NCBI GenBank assembly: GCA_038040485.1
Contig: JBBPIE010000010.1
Location: forward strand, 132,456 to 196,455
Reading direction: 5' to 3'
Length of the DNA stretch: 64,000 bases
Source: Onstottus_B arcticum
GTDB taxonomy: Bacteria; Acidobacteriota; Blastocatellia; UBA7656
Of this stretch, positions 26,884 to 35,936 are shown piece after piece. Both the position numbers and the translations under genes were made by a program. The notes below the pieces were generated by a model. That model did not search any database. It saw only the letters and a program-made list of their open reading frames with translations, and was not told the DNA's origin. Within the stretch, counting starts at the first letter, position 1, and the number at the start of each line of letters is the position of its first letter.

Positions 26884-27334
26884 GCCTGTCATCCTCGATG
26901 CCGGTCCACTCGGTATGATTGCTCATCCGAGACCTAATCCTCAGATAGCTGGGTGGTACAAAGGCATTGTCGGCAGCGGTGTTGAAGTCATGGTTCCTGA
27001 AGTTGCCGACTACGAGGTACGAAGAAGTTTCTTGCTGCGAGGACTCGAGAAAGCGCTCGCGCGCCTCGATGAACTTAAACAGGAACTGACCTATCTGCCT
27101 TTGACCACCCCTCAGATGCTGAAAGCGGCGGAGCTATGGGCGGATTCGTGGAGAAAGGGACAGCCCACTTGTGATCCAAAGGAACTCGACTGTGATGTAA
27201 TCCTGGCGGCGCAGGCTCTGTCGGTGTCGGTAAAAGCCATTGTCGCAACTGACAACATCAAGCATCTTGCTCGTTTCGTCGACGCCAGGCATTGGAATGA
27301 CATAAGCGCCGAAGATTGTATGAACCCCCTCTGA
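26876..27334 (+). CDS. PIN-domain ribonuclease, probable VapC-like toxin
   Basis: A 152-residue protein with the PIN layout: first acidic residue in VILDAGPLGMI, second in MVPEVADYEVRR, and the paired Asp residues in LDCDVILAAQAL and IVATDNIKHL. PIN toxins cleave RNA, often tRNA or rRNA, in a Mg-dependent manner. The GTG start at 26876 is favoured because it places the domain at the N-terminus and overlaps the antitoxin stop. Together with the preceding gene it forms a two-gene module. Confidence 0.8.
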   Translation: MNKPVILDAGPLGMIAHPRPNPQIAGWYKGIVGSGVEVMVPEVADYEVRRSFLLRGLEKALARLDELKQELTYLPLTTPQMLKAAELWADSWRKGQPTCDPKELDCDVILAAQALSVSVKAIVATDNIKHLARFVDARHWNDISAEDCMNPL

Positions 27335-27395
27335 AAGAGTTGAGAAACACCGCGCCCCACCAACTCAAAGCTGGCAGCTACCTCCACGCCGTTGC

Positions 27396-27401
27396 TATAG
27401 T
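27396..27401 (+). promoter_or_regulatory. -10-like element next to a start codon
   Basis: TATAGT ends seven bases before the ATG at 27408, so transcription from it would begin at or next to the start codon, giving a leaderless mRNA. No clear -35 hexamer is visible. There is no ribosome-binding site before this ATG, which fits the idea. Confidence 0.35.
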
Positions 27402-27407
27402 CCCAGC

Positions 27408-28898
27408 ATGGCAGCGACACCTAAAGACGCGGCGGCGGTCATCCTGTTGAAGAATCCCGTCGATCCACAAATGTTCTGGGTCAAACGAAGCACGAAGCTC
27501 GCATTCATGGGTGGCTTTCATGCGTTTCCGGGCGGCCAACTAGACAAAGAGGACGCGAGCGTTCCGATAGCTCACTCGGGCGAGAGTGACGCAACGCTGA
27601 TGAGAGCTTGCGCGGCGCGTGAGTTCTTCGAAGAGGCGGGCGTGCTGCTCGCGCGTGGCGTCGAACGAGTCTCGCAGGAAAACCTCCTGGTGAGCCGGCA
27701 CGCGCTTGAAGCAAAGCAGAAAAGCTTCAAACAGCTTCTCGAAGATGACGACCTGCAGGTTGACGGCGCGGCTCTTATCGAAGCCGGCCGCTGGGTCACG
27801 CCGCCGTTTGCGCCGCGGCGATTCGACACGTGGTTCTTTCTCGCGTGGCTGCCCGAAGGCCAGGAGCCGTCAGTCGAGGTCGGCGAGCTTGAATCAGGCG
27901 AATGGATTCGGCCCAAAGACGCGGTAGCGCTGTGGCAACGCGGCGAGATCATAATGGCGCCGCCTACTCTTCACATCATCAGGACGCTTGCCGCAAACGC
28001 GGATCGTCTGGATCAGATGGCAGCGGCGCTCATCGCGGCGCCCGAAGCCCGGCGCGGTTCGGTTCGCCGCATCGAGTTCCGTCCTGGCATATTTTTGTTT
28101 CCCGTCAAGACGCCGACGCTTCCTCCGGCGACACACACCAACTGCTACATCGTCGGCGGCGACGAAGTTATCATCATCGATCCTGCGTCGCCTTATGAGG
28201 ACGAGCAGCGAGCCCTGGACGAGTTCATCGACGAGTTGATTGCCGAAGGCCGGCGGGTAAGGGAAATCTTTCTGACTCATCATCACCCCGACCATACCGG
28301 CGGTGTGGATCACTTGAGCAAACGGCTGGGCGTGCCCGTCGCCGCTCACCGGCTGACCGCTCAGCGAGTTCAGCATTCGGTGGAGGTGAACCGGTTTGTT
28401 GAAGACAACGAGTTGATAGAGCTTGCGGGCGATCCGGGCTGGCGGCTGCGCGCGCTTCAGACGCCTGGGCATACTCGCGGGCACCTCTGCTTTTACGAAG
28501 AGAACACGGGCGCGATCCTGACCGGCGACCTCGTAGTTGGAATCGGCACCGTAGTCATCGACCCGCCCGAAGGAAACATGCGGCAGTATTTCGATTCGCT
28601 GGCCCGGCTGCTTTCGTTACCGAAACTCTCGTCGTTGTTTCCGGCGCACGGCCCCGCGATCGGTTCAGCTCGCGAGAAGCTCGAAGAGTACGTCGCGCAT
28701 CGCACGTTGCGCGAGAGGAAGATTCTCGCAGCTGTACAGGCGGGTGCGTCGCTGCCAAATGAAATCGTGGAAGCAGCTTACACCGACGTGCATCCTTCGA
28801 TGTACGGGTTGGCTGAGCGGTCAACGGTTGCGCACCTCGAGAAACTTGAGGAAGAAGGGCGCGTGCGCCGCAACTCCACGGGTTATCAGGCGTGCTAG
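27408..28898 (+). CDS. Nudix hydrolase-metallo-beta-lactamase fusion
   Basis: A 496-residue protein with two enzyme domains. Residues 1-200 form a Nudix domain: FMGGFHAFPGGQLDKED, then AAREFFEEAGVLLARG with the REUxEExGU core. Residues 230-430 form a metallo-beta-lactamase domain with LTHHHPDHTGGVDHL, LQTPGHTRGHLCFYE and LTGDLVVG. A C-terminal winged-helix-like tail (RSTVAHLEKLEEEGRVRR) resembles that of LACTB2-type nucleases. The domains may act in sequence on a CoA or nucleotide derivative or on RNA; the substrate is unknown. The ATG lies just after a -10-like TATAGT. Confidence 0.88.
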   Translation: MAATPKDAAAVILLKNPVDPQMFWVKRSTKLAFMGGFHAFPGGQLDKEDASVPIAHSGESDATLMRACAAREFFEEAGVLLARGVERVSQENLLVSRHALEAKQKSFKQLLEDDDLQVDGAALIEAGRWVTPPFAPRRFDTWFFLAWLPEGQEPSVEVGELESGEWIRPKDAVALWQRGEIIMAPPTLHIIRTLAANADRLDQMAAALIAAPEARRGSVRRIEFRPGIFLFPVKTPTLPPATHTNCYIVGGDEVIIIDPASPYEDEQRALDEFIDELIAEGRRVREIFLTHHHPDHTGGVDHLSKRLGVPVAAHRLTAQRVQHSVEVNRFVEDNELIELAGDPGWRLRALQTPGHTRGHLCFYEENTGAILTGDLVVGIGTVVIDPPEGNMRQYFDSLARLLSLPKLSSLFPAHGPAIGSAREKLEEYVAHRTLRERKILAAVQAGASLPNEIVEAAYTDVHPSMYGLAERSTVAHLEKLEEEGRVRRNSTGYQAC

Positions 28899-28905
28899 CT
28901 TTTAA

Positions 28906-29442
28906 TTGAACGAAATCGTTATTCCTCGGAACACACTTATCGTTCTTTGCGGTCCTGCGGGCTGCGGCAAATCGACGTGGGCTGCCGGGCACTTCTCATC
29001 CACTCAGGTCGTTTCTTCCGACGCGTGCCGAGCGATTGTCTCGGATGACCCGGCCAACCAGCAGGCGACGCCTCAGGCGTTTCACTTGATGAACGTCATC
29101 ATCGAACAGCGGCTTGCGCTTGGTCGCCTCTCCGTCGCCGACGCCACCAGCGTGACGCGACAGGACCGCAAGCAGTTCTTGAAGATCGCCAGGCGATTCA
29201 ACTTCCACGCCGCGCTGGTAGTCTTCAACATTCCGTTGGATGTGTGTCTCGCGCGCAACTCAAAACGCGATCCCGTTGTTCCCAGGCAGGCGATCGCTTC
29301 GCAACACTCCTTGCTCGAAGCGTCGCTTTCTACAATAGGTTCCGAGGGGTTTGACTTTACCTATGTCCTCGACGAAGCCGCGCAGTCGGGAATGAACGTG
29401 AAGATCAGTCGCCGGTCTCAACCGGCGTCTCGGAAGGCTTAA
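28906..29442 (+). CDS. P-loop kinase-like ATPase (polynucleotide-kinase type)
   Basis: A 178-residue P-loop protein. Walker A is GPAGCGKSTWA near residue 19, followed by VVSSDACRAIVSDD and the VADATSVTRQDRKQFLKIARR region typical of the kinase domain of bacterial Pnkp. It lacks the phosphatase and ligase domains of the full Pnkp. The best start is a TTG at 28906, eight bases after the previous stop. The 3' end overlaps the convergent cstA gene by 38 bases, so the last residues are read antisense to that gene. Confidence 0.75.
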   Translation: MNEIVIPRNTLIVLCGPAGCGKSTWAAGHFSSTQVVSSDACRAIVSDDPANQQATPQAFHLMNVIIEQRLALGRLSVADATSVTRQDRKQFLKIARRFNFHAALVVFNIPLDVCLARNSKRDPVVPRQAIASQHSLLEASLSTIGSEGFDFTYVLDEAAQSGMNVKISRRSQPASRKA

Positions 29443-31258
29443 GCGGGCCTCGCAGGGTACGACGCCAGTGCAGTATCGAATCTGTTAGCACGATGACTAC
29501 GCAGGTCATCATTATCGCTGTGAGCGTCGTGTTCAAGTAACCGCGAAATGCAGTCTCCGGTTTCGCGGTTTCTCTCAAGAAATTGTCGAAGATCGACCGC
29601 CACCCCGCAGTCAGCGTCGTCGTAGCCACAAACACGAGCGGCGTGATCGTCACCCATGCATACTTAGCCTTGCCCGAGTTGATTATCACCGTTGTGCCGA
29701 CACACAAAGCTATCGCCGCCAGAAGCTGGTTGGCGATGCCGAACATCGGCCAGATCGTCGAGATCGAACCGGTGCGAATGAAGTAGGCCCAGCCGGCGAC
29801 TATCAACGCGGACGTGATGACCGCGCCGGGTATCCAGTCGGGACGTTCGAGCGGCTTGTGAAAGCGGCCGAGGAACTCCCCGAGCATGAATCTGGCGACA
29901 CGAGTGCCGGTGTCTATCGTGGTGAGGATAAACAGAGCTTCGAACATGATTGCAAAGTGATACCAGTACTTCATCAGCCCGCGCATTCCCGGGATCGAGT
30001 TGAAGATCTGCGCTATTCCCACCGCAAGCGTGACCGCGCCGCCAGTCCGCCCCCTCAAGTTCTTCTCGCCGGTTTCCTGGGTCAGCTCTTCAAGCTTCTG
30101 TTCGTGCAGGTCGAAGCCCTCGACGCTGTTGGTCTCAACAAACTGAACGTAGTCAACCCGCGCGCGATCCACATTGATCGAGAAGTAGTCGCCCGGCAAC
30201 AACGAGGTCGCGGCGACCAGCGCGACGACTCCGACCAGTCCTTCCATCAGCATGCTTCCGTAGCCGATCATTCGCGCGTCAGATTCTTTGTTGATCATCT
30301 TCGGCGTCGTGCCCGAGCTGATCAGCGAATGAAATCCCGATATCGCGCCGCAGGCAATCGTGATGAAGACGAAGGGGAACAACTTGCCGGGAATGATCGG
30401 TCCGCCGCCCGCTGCGAATGGCGTTACCGCGGGCATATTGAGACGCGGCGCTACTACGATCACACCTATGATCAGAAACGCAACCGTGCCGATCTTCATG
30501 AACGAGCTGAGGTAGTCGCGCGGACAAAGCAGCATCCAAACAGGCAAGACCGACGCGATGAAGCCGTAGCCCGCCATCATGTAAGTGATCGTCGATTCCG
30601 AAAAAGTGAAGCTCGACGCGAGCGATGATTCGGCAATCCTCCCTCCCAGGATGACCGCGATGAACAGCCCGATGACTCCGAGAATCGTCGCCTCGGCTAT
30701 CTTGCCTTTGCGAAAGCGATACATGTACAGGCCCATGAACAGTGCAAGCGGGATCGTGAATCCAACCGTGAAGGTGCCCCACGGGCTTTCACCAAGAGCT
30801 TTCACCACCACAAGCCCCAGCCCCGCAAGCGCGATGACTACGATGAACAGGATCGCGATTCCGGTGACGAGTCCGGATAGCGGGCTGATCTCGGTCCGAG
30901 CGATCTCGGCAAGCGACTTGCCTCGTCTCCTCACCGAAGAAACGAGAATCACAAAGTCGTGCACCGCGCCGCCGATCGTCACGCCTATGACCAGCCACAG
31001 CAAGCCGGGAAGGAAGCCAAACTGCGCGGCAAGCACGGGGCCTACAAGCGGACCGGCGCCCGAGATCGCGGCGAAGTGATGTCCGAACAACACCCACTTG
31101 TTCGTAGGATAGTAGTTCTGGCCGTCATACAGCGTGTGTGCGGGAGTCTCTCGCGAGTCGTCAAGCGCCAGGACTCTGGCCGCGATAAACGCGCTGTAAT
31201 AGCGATAGGCGATCGCCAGGACACACAACACGCCAATCATTATCGGAAGTGCGCTCAT
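29405..31258 (-). CDS. cstA: Carbon starvation protein A (CstA-type peptide/pyruvate transporter)
   Basis: A 617-residue membrane protein with about 16 hydrophobic helices. N-terminal LYDGQNYYPTNKWVLFGHHF followed by AAISGAGPLVGPVLAAQFG is the CstA signature; GFHSLISSGTTPKMI and DTGTRVARFMLGEF follow in order. CstA-family proteins import peptides or pyruvate under carbon limitation. ATG 31258 gives the usual N-terminus. No associated YbdD-type small gene is visible. A hairpin terminator of the upstream nuclease gene lies before it. Confidence 0.92.
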   Translation of the reverse strand: MSALPIMIGVLCVLAIAYRYYSAFIAARVLALDDSRETPAHTLYDGQNYYPTNKWVLFGHHFAAISGAGPLVGPVLAAQFGFLPGLLWLVIGVTIGGAVHDFVILVSSVRRRGKSLAEIARTEISPLSGLVTGIAILFIVVIALAGLGLVVVKALGESPWGTFTVGFTIPLALFMGLYMYRFRKGKIAEATILGVIGLFIAVILGGRIAESSLASSFTFSESTITYMMAGYGFIASVLPVWMLLCPRDYLSSFMKIGTVAFLIIGVIVVAPRLNMPAVTPFAAGGGPIIPGKLFPFVFITIACGAISGFHSLISSGTTPKMINKESDARMIGYGSMLMEGLVGVVALVAATSLLPGDYFSINVDRARVDYVQFVETNSVEGFDLHEQKLEELTQETGEKNLRGRTGGAVTLAVGIAQIFNSIPGMRGLMKYWYHFAIMFEALFILTTIDTGTRVARFMLGEFLGRFHKPLERPDWIPGAVITSALIVAGWAYFIRTGSISTIWPMFGIANQLLAAIALCVGTTVIINSGKAKYAWVTITPLVFVATTTLTAGWRSIFDNFLRETAKPETAFRGYLNTTLTAIMMTCVVIVLTDSILHWRRTLRGPLKPSETPVETGD

Positions 31259-31375
31259 TCGATACCCTAGAGTCGCGGCCGAAACCGCATCATACATTGT
31301 CTGAGTATTATTGGATGGTGATGCTAGTGGATCGATTGGGGAGTGTCAAACTCGGCTCAACCACGAAGTTGAAGA

Positions 31376-31405
31376 AGCCCGCTCACAACTCAATGTGAGC
31401 GGGCT
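31376..31405 (-). terminator. Hairpin terminator of the secreted nuclease gene
   Basis: A perfect 12-base stem (AGCCCGCTCACA and complement) with a six-base loop ends 24 bases after the nuclease stop on the minus strand. It is followed there by TCTTCAACTT, only moderately T-rich. The position directly downstream of the gene and upstream of cstA supports termination. Confidence 0.65.
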
Positions 31406-31428
31406 CCTTGCTTGAGCGATGTCGCTGT

Positions 31429-34400
31429 TTATTTGAACTTGAAGTTCGCTCGATAAGTGGTACCGTCAATCAACTTCACAACCAGTTGACGACACGTGTT
31501 CGCCCAGGCCTTATCTGTCTTCCAGACGTATGTGTACACGTTAGTGGTTGGATCGAAGGATAGGCCGGTCGATCCAGCCGCTATGGTTCCCTCGATGCCT
31601 GGAACCTCAGCCGTCGAGTCACAGGCGATTTGCTGCGACTTTGGATAGCCGATCGCGAAGATGCTCAGTCCTTTGTTCCCGCCCAGACTGAACTTGACCG
31701 CCACACTCGCACCAGCCTTCACAGGGTTTATCGTCGGGAAATTCTCAACCGGCTGGAAGAAACCGGTGAAGTTAAAGATCACAAACACGGTCGCCTCGTC
31801 GGTTGCAGTAAGACCACCATCATCGGTGACTTGCACCTTGATCGTATGCGTGCCAGGAGCAGTCAATGCGGCAGCCGAAAAGGTCGCGGTCTGGCCCGGC
31901 GTCTCAAAGCTGCCATTGTTGTCGAGGTCCCAGGCATAGGTGAGAGTCCCGCCGTTCGGGTCGCTCCCCACCGCACTTACAAGGACGGAACCCCCTTCAA
32001 CCACCGAGTACGGTCCGCCCGCATCGACTGTCGGCGGCGCGTTGAGAATCAGGCCAACGACAACCGGGTCATGATCAGACGCGCGGAATGCGCCCGGATC
32101 ATAGAACGTATTAACCTGATTGACTGTCTTGAACTCGACGTTGTAGTCGAGGACGACCGGCTCGTCAGCATTGACATGCCACTCGGTCGCGCCTGTTACT
32201 TGCGGAGACAGGGTTGCGCTGGCCAGCGCGTGATCAAGATAGCCTGACTGCCCGTCGAATTGGTATGAGTAGGCCTCGGCTCCCACGAAGGCATTGATCA
32301 GATCAGTGTAGCCGCCGGTCTTGATCGCGGCAATCGGGTCTTCCTTAGCATAGGAATTGTAATCGCCAATCATCAAAAAGTCCGGATCGCCGCTACCGGT
32401 GGGATCAGTCGCCAGCCAGTTGACCAGCGCCGTAGCGGCTGCGGTCCGAGTCAAGTTACAGTTGCCCTGGCCATCGCCCGTATCAGGGTCACCTATGTCA
32501 GCGCAGGCGGAGCCCTTTGACTTCAAGTGGTTGACCACGACTGTAAACTTCGCGGTCGTTGAAATCTGACTAAACGTCTGAGCCAGCGCCGGACGATTTC
32601 TTGTGTCAATGAACAGGGGGTCCACCAACGTATTGAGGATTGCGTGTGAGCCGACAGGCGTGACGGTCGCGGGCTTATAGATTATCGCCACGCGAATCTC
32701 ATCTGTCCCAACCACTCCTGTGTTGATGAAACTGTAAGTACCTGGCGCCGTCGCGGCGTTCAGGCCGGCTACAAGGTCTTCAATGGCGCTGTTGGGAGTC
32801 GCGTCATTTTCCATTTCACTCAACCCAGCGATATCCGGATTGATGGCCGTAATCACGTTGATGATCTTGTCTCTCTGGCGTGTGAACTCGAGGGGAGTGT
32901 TTGCGCCTCGCGAGGTCGGGAACCCTCCGCCTAGTCCATTCCCGTTGAAATAATTCAAGACGTTGAGGCCGGCGACCTTCAGCGTGCCGCCGACAGCAGC
33001 GGGTGCAGCCGGTCGCGGGTTGTCCGCGGTAAAGCTGATCGGGCCCACCGGCTGCACGCGGTAAAGCCCGAACCTCTGCTCCAGAACGCCGGTCAGGCCG
33101 CTGACCTTGTAACCCACCCGCAGAGTGTTGAAGGCGCTCAACCCCGGAGCAGGATAAAGCGTCGGGTCGATGTTTTGAAGGTTGTTGGCGTCATCCAGCA
33201 CTATGCGGCTGCGGTCGTTGAGGCTTTGTTGCGCGATAGCCGCTGCGCCGGGCGTCGTGATGTTGGTCGGATTTAGCCGGCGTCCATTTACAGAAAGACC
33301 TACTTCCCCAAAACGGCCAAGAGTGAAGTTGTCTGTAACGGTCAGGTCTTGCGAGATATTGATCAGCATCCCCTCGTAGCGTTCCCAATCACCGATGCTT
33401 GCGACGGGAAGCGTGACGCCAGTAGTCGTGACGCTGTTGCCGGAACTACAGATAGTGACGGCTGAGACACTTGTCAGTTCGGTCAAGGTAACGCCGCTGG
33501 TTAGAAACTCAGTGACGGTGCCCTTTACACGAACCTTATCACCGACATTGACGGCGAAGCTGAAGTTGAAGACAAAGATCCCTTCTGAGGTGGCCGGATC
33601 AGCATCGGCATCGGCATCTTCCTCCTGCACGAAGAAGCCACCAAACGAGCTGGCTCCCTGGTAGTCGCCGATGACAATACCCTCGATTACCACATTCGTT
33701 GCTCCCACTAGCGGACTGGTCGGACCGCTACCCTGGATGGCGTGAATAAAAGTAGCCGGGTCGCCACAGACCAATACAACCGGCGTGGAAAAGCTGAAAG
33801 CAAAGTCTGCTGCCATAAGGTCTGGCGGATCATTCGTATCCTGGTCAGTCACTCCGCTCGCCAGAACTGTCACGGTGATCGTTTCGTTATTCACGAAATC
33901 GACACTCGGATCGAGGACGAAGGAGATCGGGCCGCCGCTCACGCCAGCAGCATGGGAGCCGCTTGAGCTGCCGTTGATCGTGAACCACGTGGGGCTCAGG
34001 TTTACAGGTTCGCTGAAGTTGACTGTGATATTAGCATTTAGAGAAACGTTGAGAGCGCCGTTGATAGGAGCAGTGCTTGATACTATTGGCGCCGCATCGC
34101 CAACGTCGGGTGTGAGCGAGAAATTGTCTACTGCCAGACCATCATCGGAGCCTGCTGGATCAAAATCTAGCCAGCGAATGAAGAATGAAGCGCCGTTGGG
34201 GATGGTTAATCCGGCAATCGTAAAACTGATGCTGGTTCGATTTGCCGCCGCGTTGCCGTCCTTAGCCCCAGTCGTCACAGTATTCGGCGTTGTAAAATCG
34301 AGCGCATCTACATCAATGTAGGTTCCGGTCGTCGTCAAATCCGTCGCATCCAGGCTGTACTGAAAATCGATGCGGTCGGTTCGAGCCGCCGCTCCAAGGC

Positions 34401-34932
34401 GCCACTCCTCGCCGGTGTACGAGACAGCAAGCGAGCTAACAGTGCTGCCTGTGTTGTTGGTGAATTTCGCCCCGAAGAACGGAAACAAGGTACCGCTGCG
34501 TAGCGCGCCGAGAGCCCGCTCAGTGGCGCTGGTAGTTCCGTAGCTGCAGATATCGCCAGTCGCGCTTCCACCGTTATCGCCGGCGTACTGCTCGTTGTCG
34601 CGAGCGCCTCCTCCAGTTTCGGTGATGTACCAACCCGTCGGCAGCGCGCTGTTGGTTGTGCCGGCGATTGCCAGCGTATCGAAGTTCTCCGTGCTTGGCG
34701 ATCCTAAAGTCGTCAGGCTGATTGAACCCGTGCCCGTGTCCGCGAAACTCGCGGGAAGCAAGCCCAGGAACACAACCGGCAAAGCAATCGCCGCCAGCGC
34801 GATAGTGAACGTTAACCAGTAGCTTTTCAATGATCGCCCTGGCCTTGCGCCGAGCGCCGTTCGTGTTTTGTTAAGAGAACCCATCGCGGAGCGAGCGCGC
34901 TCTGCAAGAGAAGCCGTGACTGATATTTTCAT
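31429..34932 (-). CDS. Secreted ExeM/NucH-type endonuclease, multi-domain
   Basis: A 1167-residue exported protein. A hydrophobic segment at about residues 40-65 acts as signal. A beta-rich domain follows, then an Ig-like domain (SSTAPINGALNVSLNANITV), then the OB-like domain of ExeM proteins (NVVIEGIVIGDYQG). The endonuclease/exonuclease/phosphatase domain has LKVAGLNVLNYF, AGLSEMEND, VVNHLKSKGSAC, LMIGDYNSY and FRASDHDPVVV. A PKD domain and a C-terminal beta domain (INPVKAGASVAVKFSLGG) close it. It should degrade extracellular DNA. ATG 34932 has AAGGA in front. An unusual number of Asp residues around DADADADP suggests calcium binding. Confidence 0.88.
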   Translation of the reverse strand: MKISVTASLAERARSAMGSLNKTRTALGARPGRSLKSYWLTFTIALAAIALPVVFLGLLPASFADTGTGSISLTTLGSPSTENFDTLAIAGTTNSALPTGWYITETGGGARDNEQYAGDNGGSATGDICSYGTTSATERALGALRSGTLFPFFGAKFTNNTGSTVSSLAVSYTGEEWRLGAAARTDRIDFQYSLDATDLTTTGTYIDVDALDFTTPNTVTTGAKDGNAAANRTSISFTIAGLTIPNGASFFIRWLDFDPAGSDDGLAVDNFSLTPDVGDAAPIVSSTAPINGALNVSLNANITVNFSEPVNLSPTWFTINGSSSGSHAAGVSGGPISFVLDPSVDFVNNETITVTVLASGVTDQDTNDPPDLMAADFAFSFSTPVVLVCGDPATFIHAIQGSGPTSPLVGATNVVIEGIVIGDYQGASSFGGFFVQEEDADADADPATSEGIFVFNFSFAVNVGDKVRVKGTVTEFLTSGVTLTELTSVSAVTICSSGNSVTTTGVTLPVASIGDWERYEGMLINISQDLTVTDNFTLGRFGEVGLSVNGRRLNPTNITTPGAAAIAQQSLNDRSRIVLDDANNLQNIDPTLYPAPGLSAFNTLRVGYKVSGLTGVLEQRFGLYRVQPVGPISFTADNPRPAAPAAVGGTLKVAGLNVLNYFNGNGLGGGFPTSRGANTPLEFTRQRDKIINVITAINPDIAGLSEMENDATPNSAIEDLVAGLNAATAPGTYSFINTGVVGTDEIRVAIIYKPATVTPVGSHAILNTLVDPLFIDTRNRPALAQTFSQISTTAKFTVVVNHLKSKGSACADIGDPDTGDGQGNCNLTRTAAATALVNWLATDPTGSGDPDFLMIGDYNSYAKEDPIAAIKTGGYTDLINAFVGAEAYSYQFDGQSGYLDHALASATLSPQVTGATEWHVNADEPVVLDYNVEFKTVNQVNTFYDPGAFRASDHDPVVVGLILNAPPTVDAGGPYSVVEGGSVLVSAVGSDPNGGTLTYAWDLDNNGSFETPGQTATFSAAALTAPGTHTIKVQVTDDGGLTATDEATVFVIFNFTGFFQPVENFPTINPVKAGASVAVKFSLGGNKGLSIFAIGYPKSQQIACDSTAEVPGIEGTIAAGSTGLSFDPTTNVYTYVWKTDKAWANTCRQLVVKLIDGTTYRANFKFK

Positions 34933-35032
34933 GATTTATCCTTCGGTCCGGTCTGGCCGCCTCGGAGACACACCACCGCGCAACCCACGGACCATGTCCT
35001 TTTACTTTTCCACTTGATCCTTCAGAAACAAA

Positions 35033-35052
35033 CCTGACAGAGCGCTGTCAGG
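35033..35052. repeat. Perfect palindrome upstream of nuclease gene
   Basis: CCTGACAG and CTGTCAGG flank a four-base centre AGCG. It lies 100 bases upstream of the nuclease ATG, between it and the divergent TetR gene. It may be an operator or a transcript hairpin; there is no T-run. Confidence 0.4.
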
Positions 35053-35234
35053 CAGTGCGAGATGATAACGGCCAACGAGCACCAAGCGCAAGCTGCGCAG
35101 CATTAAATCAATCTGAACTACATCGCGACTCCTCATGATCCAGTGCAACGCTCGCAGAGCCGGACGTGTCAATCGAACTTCTCAGCGCCACCCGGGCCTT
35201 AAGTCGCCCAGGGTTGACGTGGACCACCTCCGCC

Positions 35235-35258
35235 AAGTATGTTAGTACTCACTTACTT
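35235..35258. promoter_or_regulatory. Candidate TetR operator
   Basis: AAGTATGT and ACTTACTT form a near-perfect inverted repeat (seven of eight positions) around an eight-base centre TAGTACTC, itself palindromic around AGTACT. The site ends 16 bases before the ATG of a TetR-family regulator. The GTNAGTACTNAC pattern is typical of operators of that family, so autoregulation of the efflux operon is likely. Confidence 0.6.
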
Positions 35259-35274
35259 GAGCGGAGGAAAGTCG

Positions 35275-35916
35275 ATGGTTTCAGCAGCACCCCACAAGGC
35301 GCATCCGTCGAGGATGACCGGCGAGAACAGACGCCAGCAAATAGTCGCCGTCGCGGCCGAGCTGTTCGCGAGCAAGGGCTTCAGCGGCACCACCACCAAA
35401 GAGATCGCTGAGGGCGCCGGGGTTAGCGAAGCCATCATCTTTCGGCATTTCGCCAGCAAGGATCAACTCTATGCCGCCATTCTCGACTTCAAAGTCAAAC
35501 AGGGCACCGAGAGAATGAAGGCGCAGCTCGAAGAAGCCGCGAGCCGCAAGGACGACCGCGCGTTCTTTGGCTCATTGGCTTTGGAGATGCTCGAGTTTCA
35601 TTCCAAGGACAGGACATTCATGCGCCTGCTGCTGTTCAGCGCTCTCGAAGGCCACGAGCTCTCCAACATCTTTTTCGATTCAACAGCTCGCGACATAAAG
35701 AACCACATTCGTAAGTACATCAAACAGCGCACCTCGGATGGCGCGTTCCGCGCGATCGATCCCGCCGTCGCCGCCCGCGCGTTCGTCGGCATGGTCTTGC
35801 ATCAGGTTCAAGCTCGCATCATTTTCAAAGACGACGACGTAAAGCTTTCTAATCGGCAAATCGCAGATCGCTTCGTGGAGATATTCCTCAACGGCGTTCG
35901 CGACTCCGAGGCTTGA
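35275..35916 (+). CDS. TetR/AcrR-family transcriptional regulator of efflux operon
   Basis: A 213-residue regulator. The N-terminal helix-turn-helix is typical of the family: RRQQIVAVAAELFASKGFSG, then TTTKEIAEGAGVSEAIIFRH and FASKDQLYAAIL. The C-terminal ligand domain has a long hydrophobic helix pair. GGAGG lies seven bases before ATG 35275. It leads the adaptor-pump-TolC genes and probably represses them in the absence of ligand. An inverted repeat at 35235 is the likely operator. Confidence 0.88.
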   Translation: MVSAAPHKAHPSRMTGENRRQQIVAVAAELFASKGFSGTTTKEIAEGAGVSEAIIFRHFASKDQLYAAILDFKVKQGTERMKAQLEEAASRKDDRAFFGSLALEMLEFHSKDRTFMRLLLFSALEGHELSNIFFDSTARDIKNHIRKYIKQRTSDGAFRAIDPAVAARAFVGMVLHQVQARIIFKDDDVKLSNRQIADRFVEIFLNGVRDSEA

Positions 35917-35936
35917 AGAAACACGGGTAATTGCAG

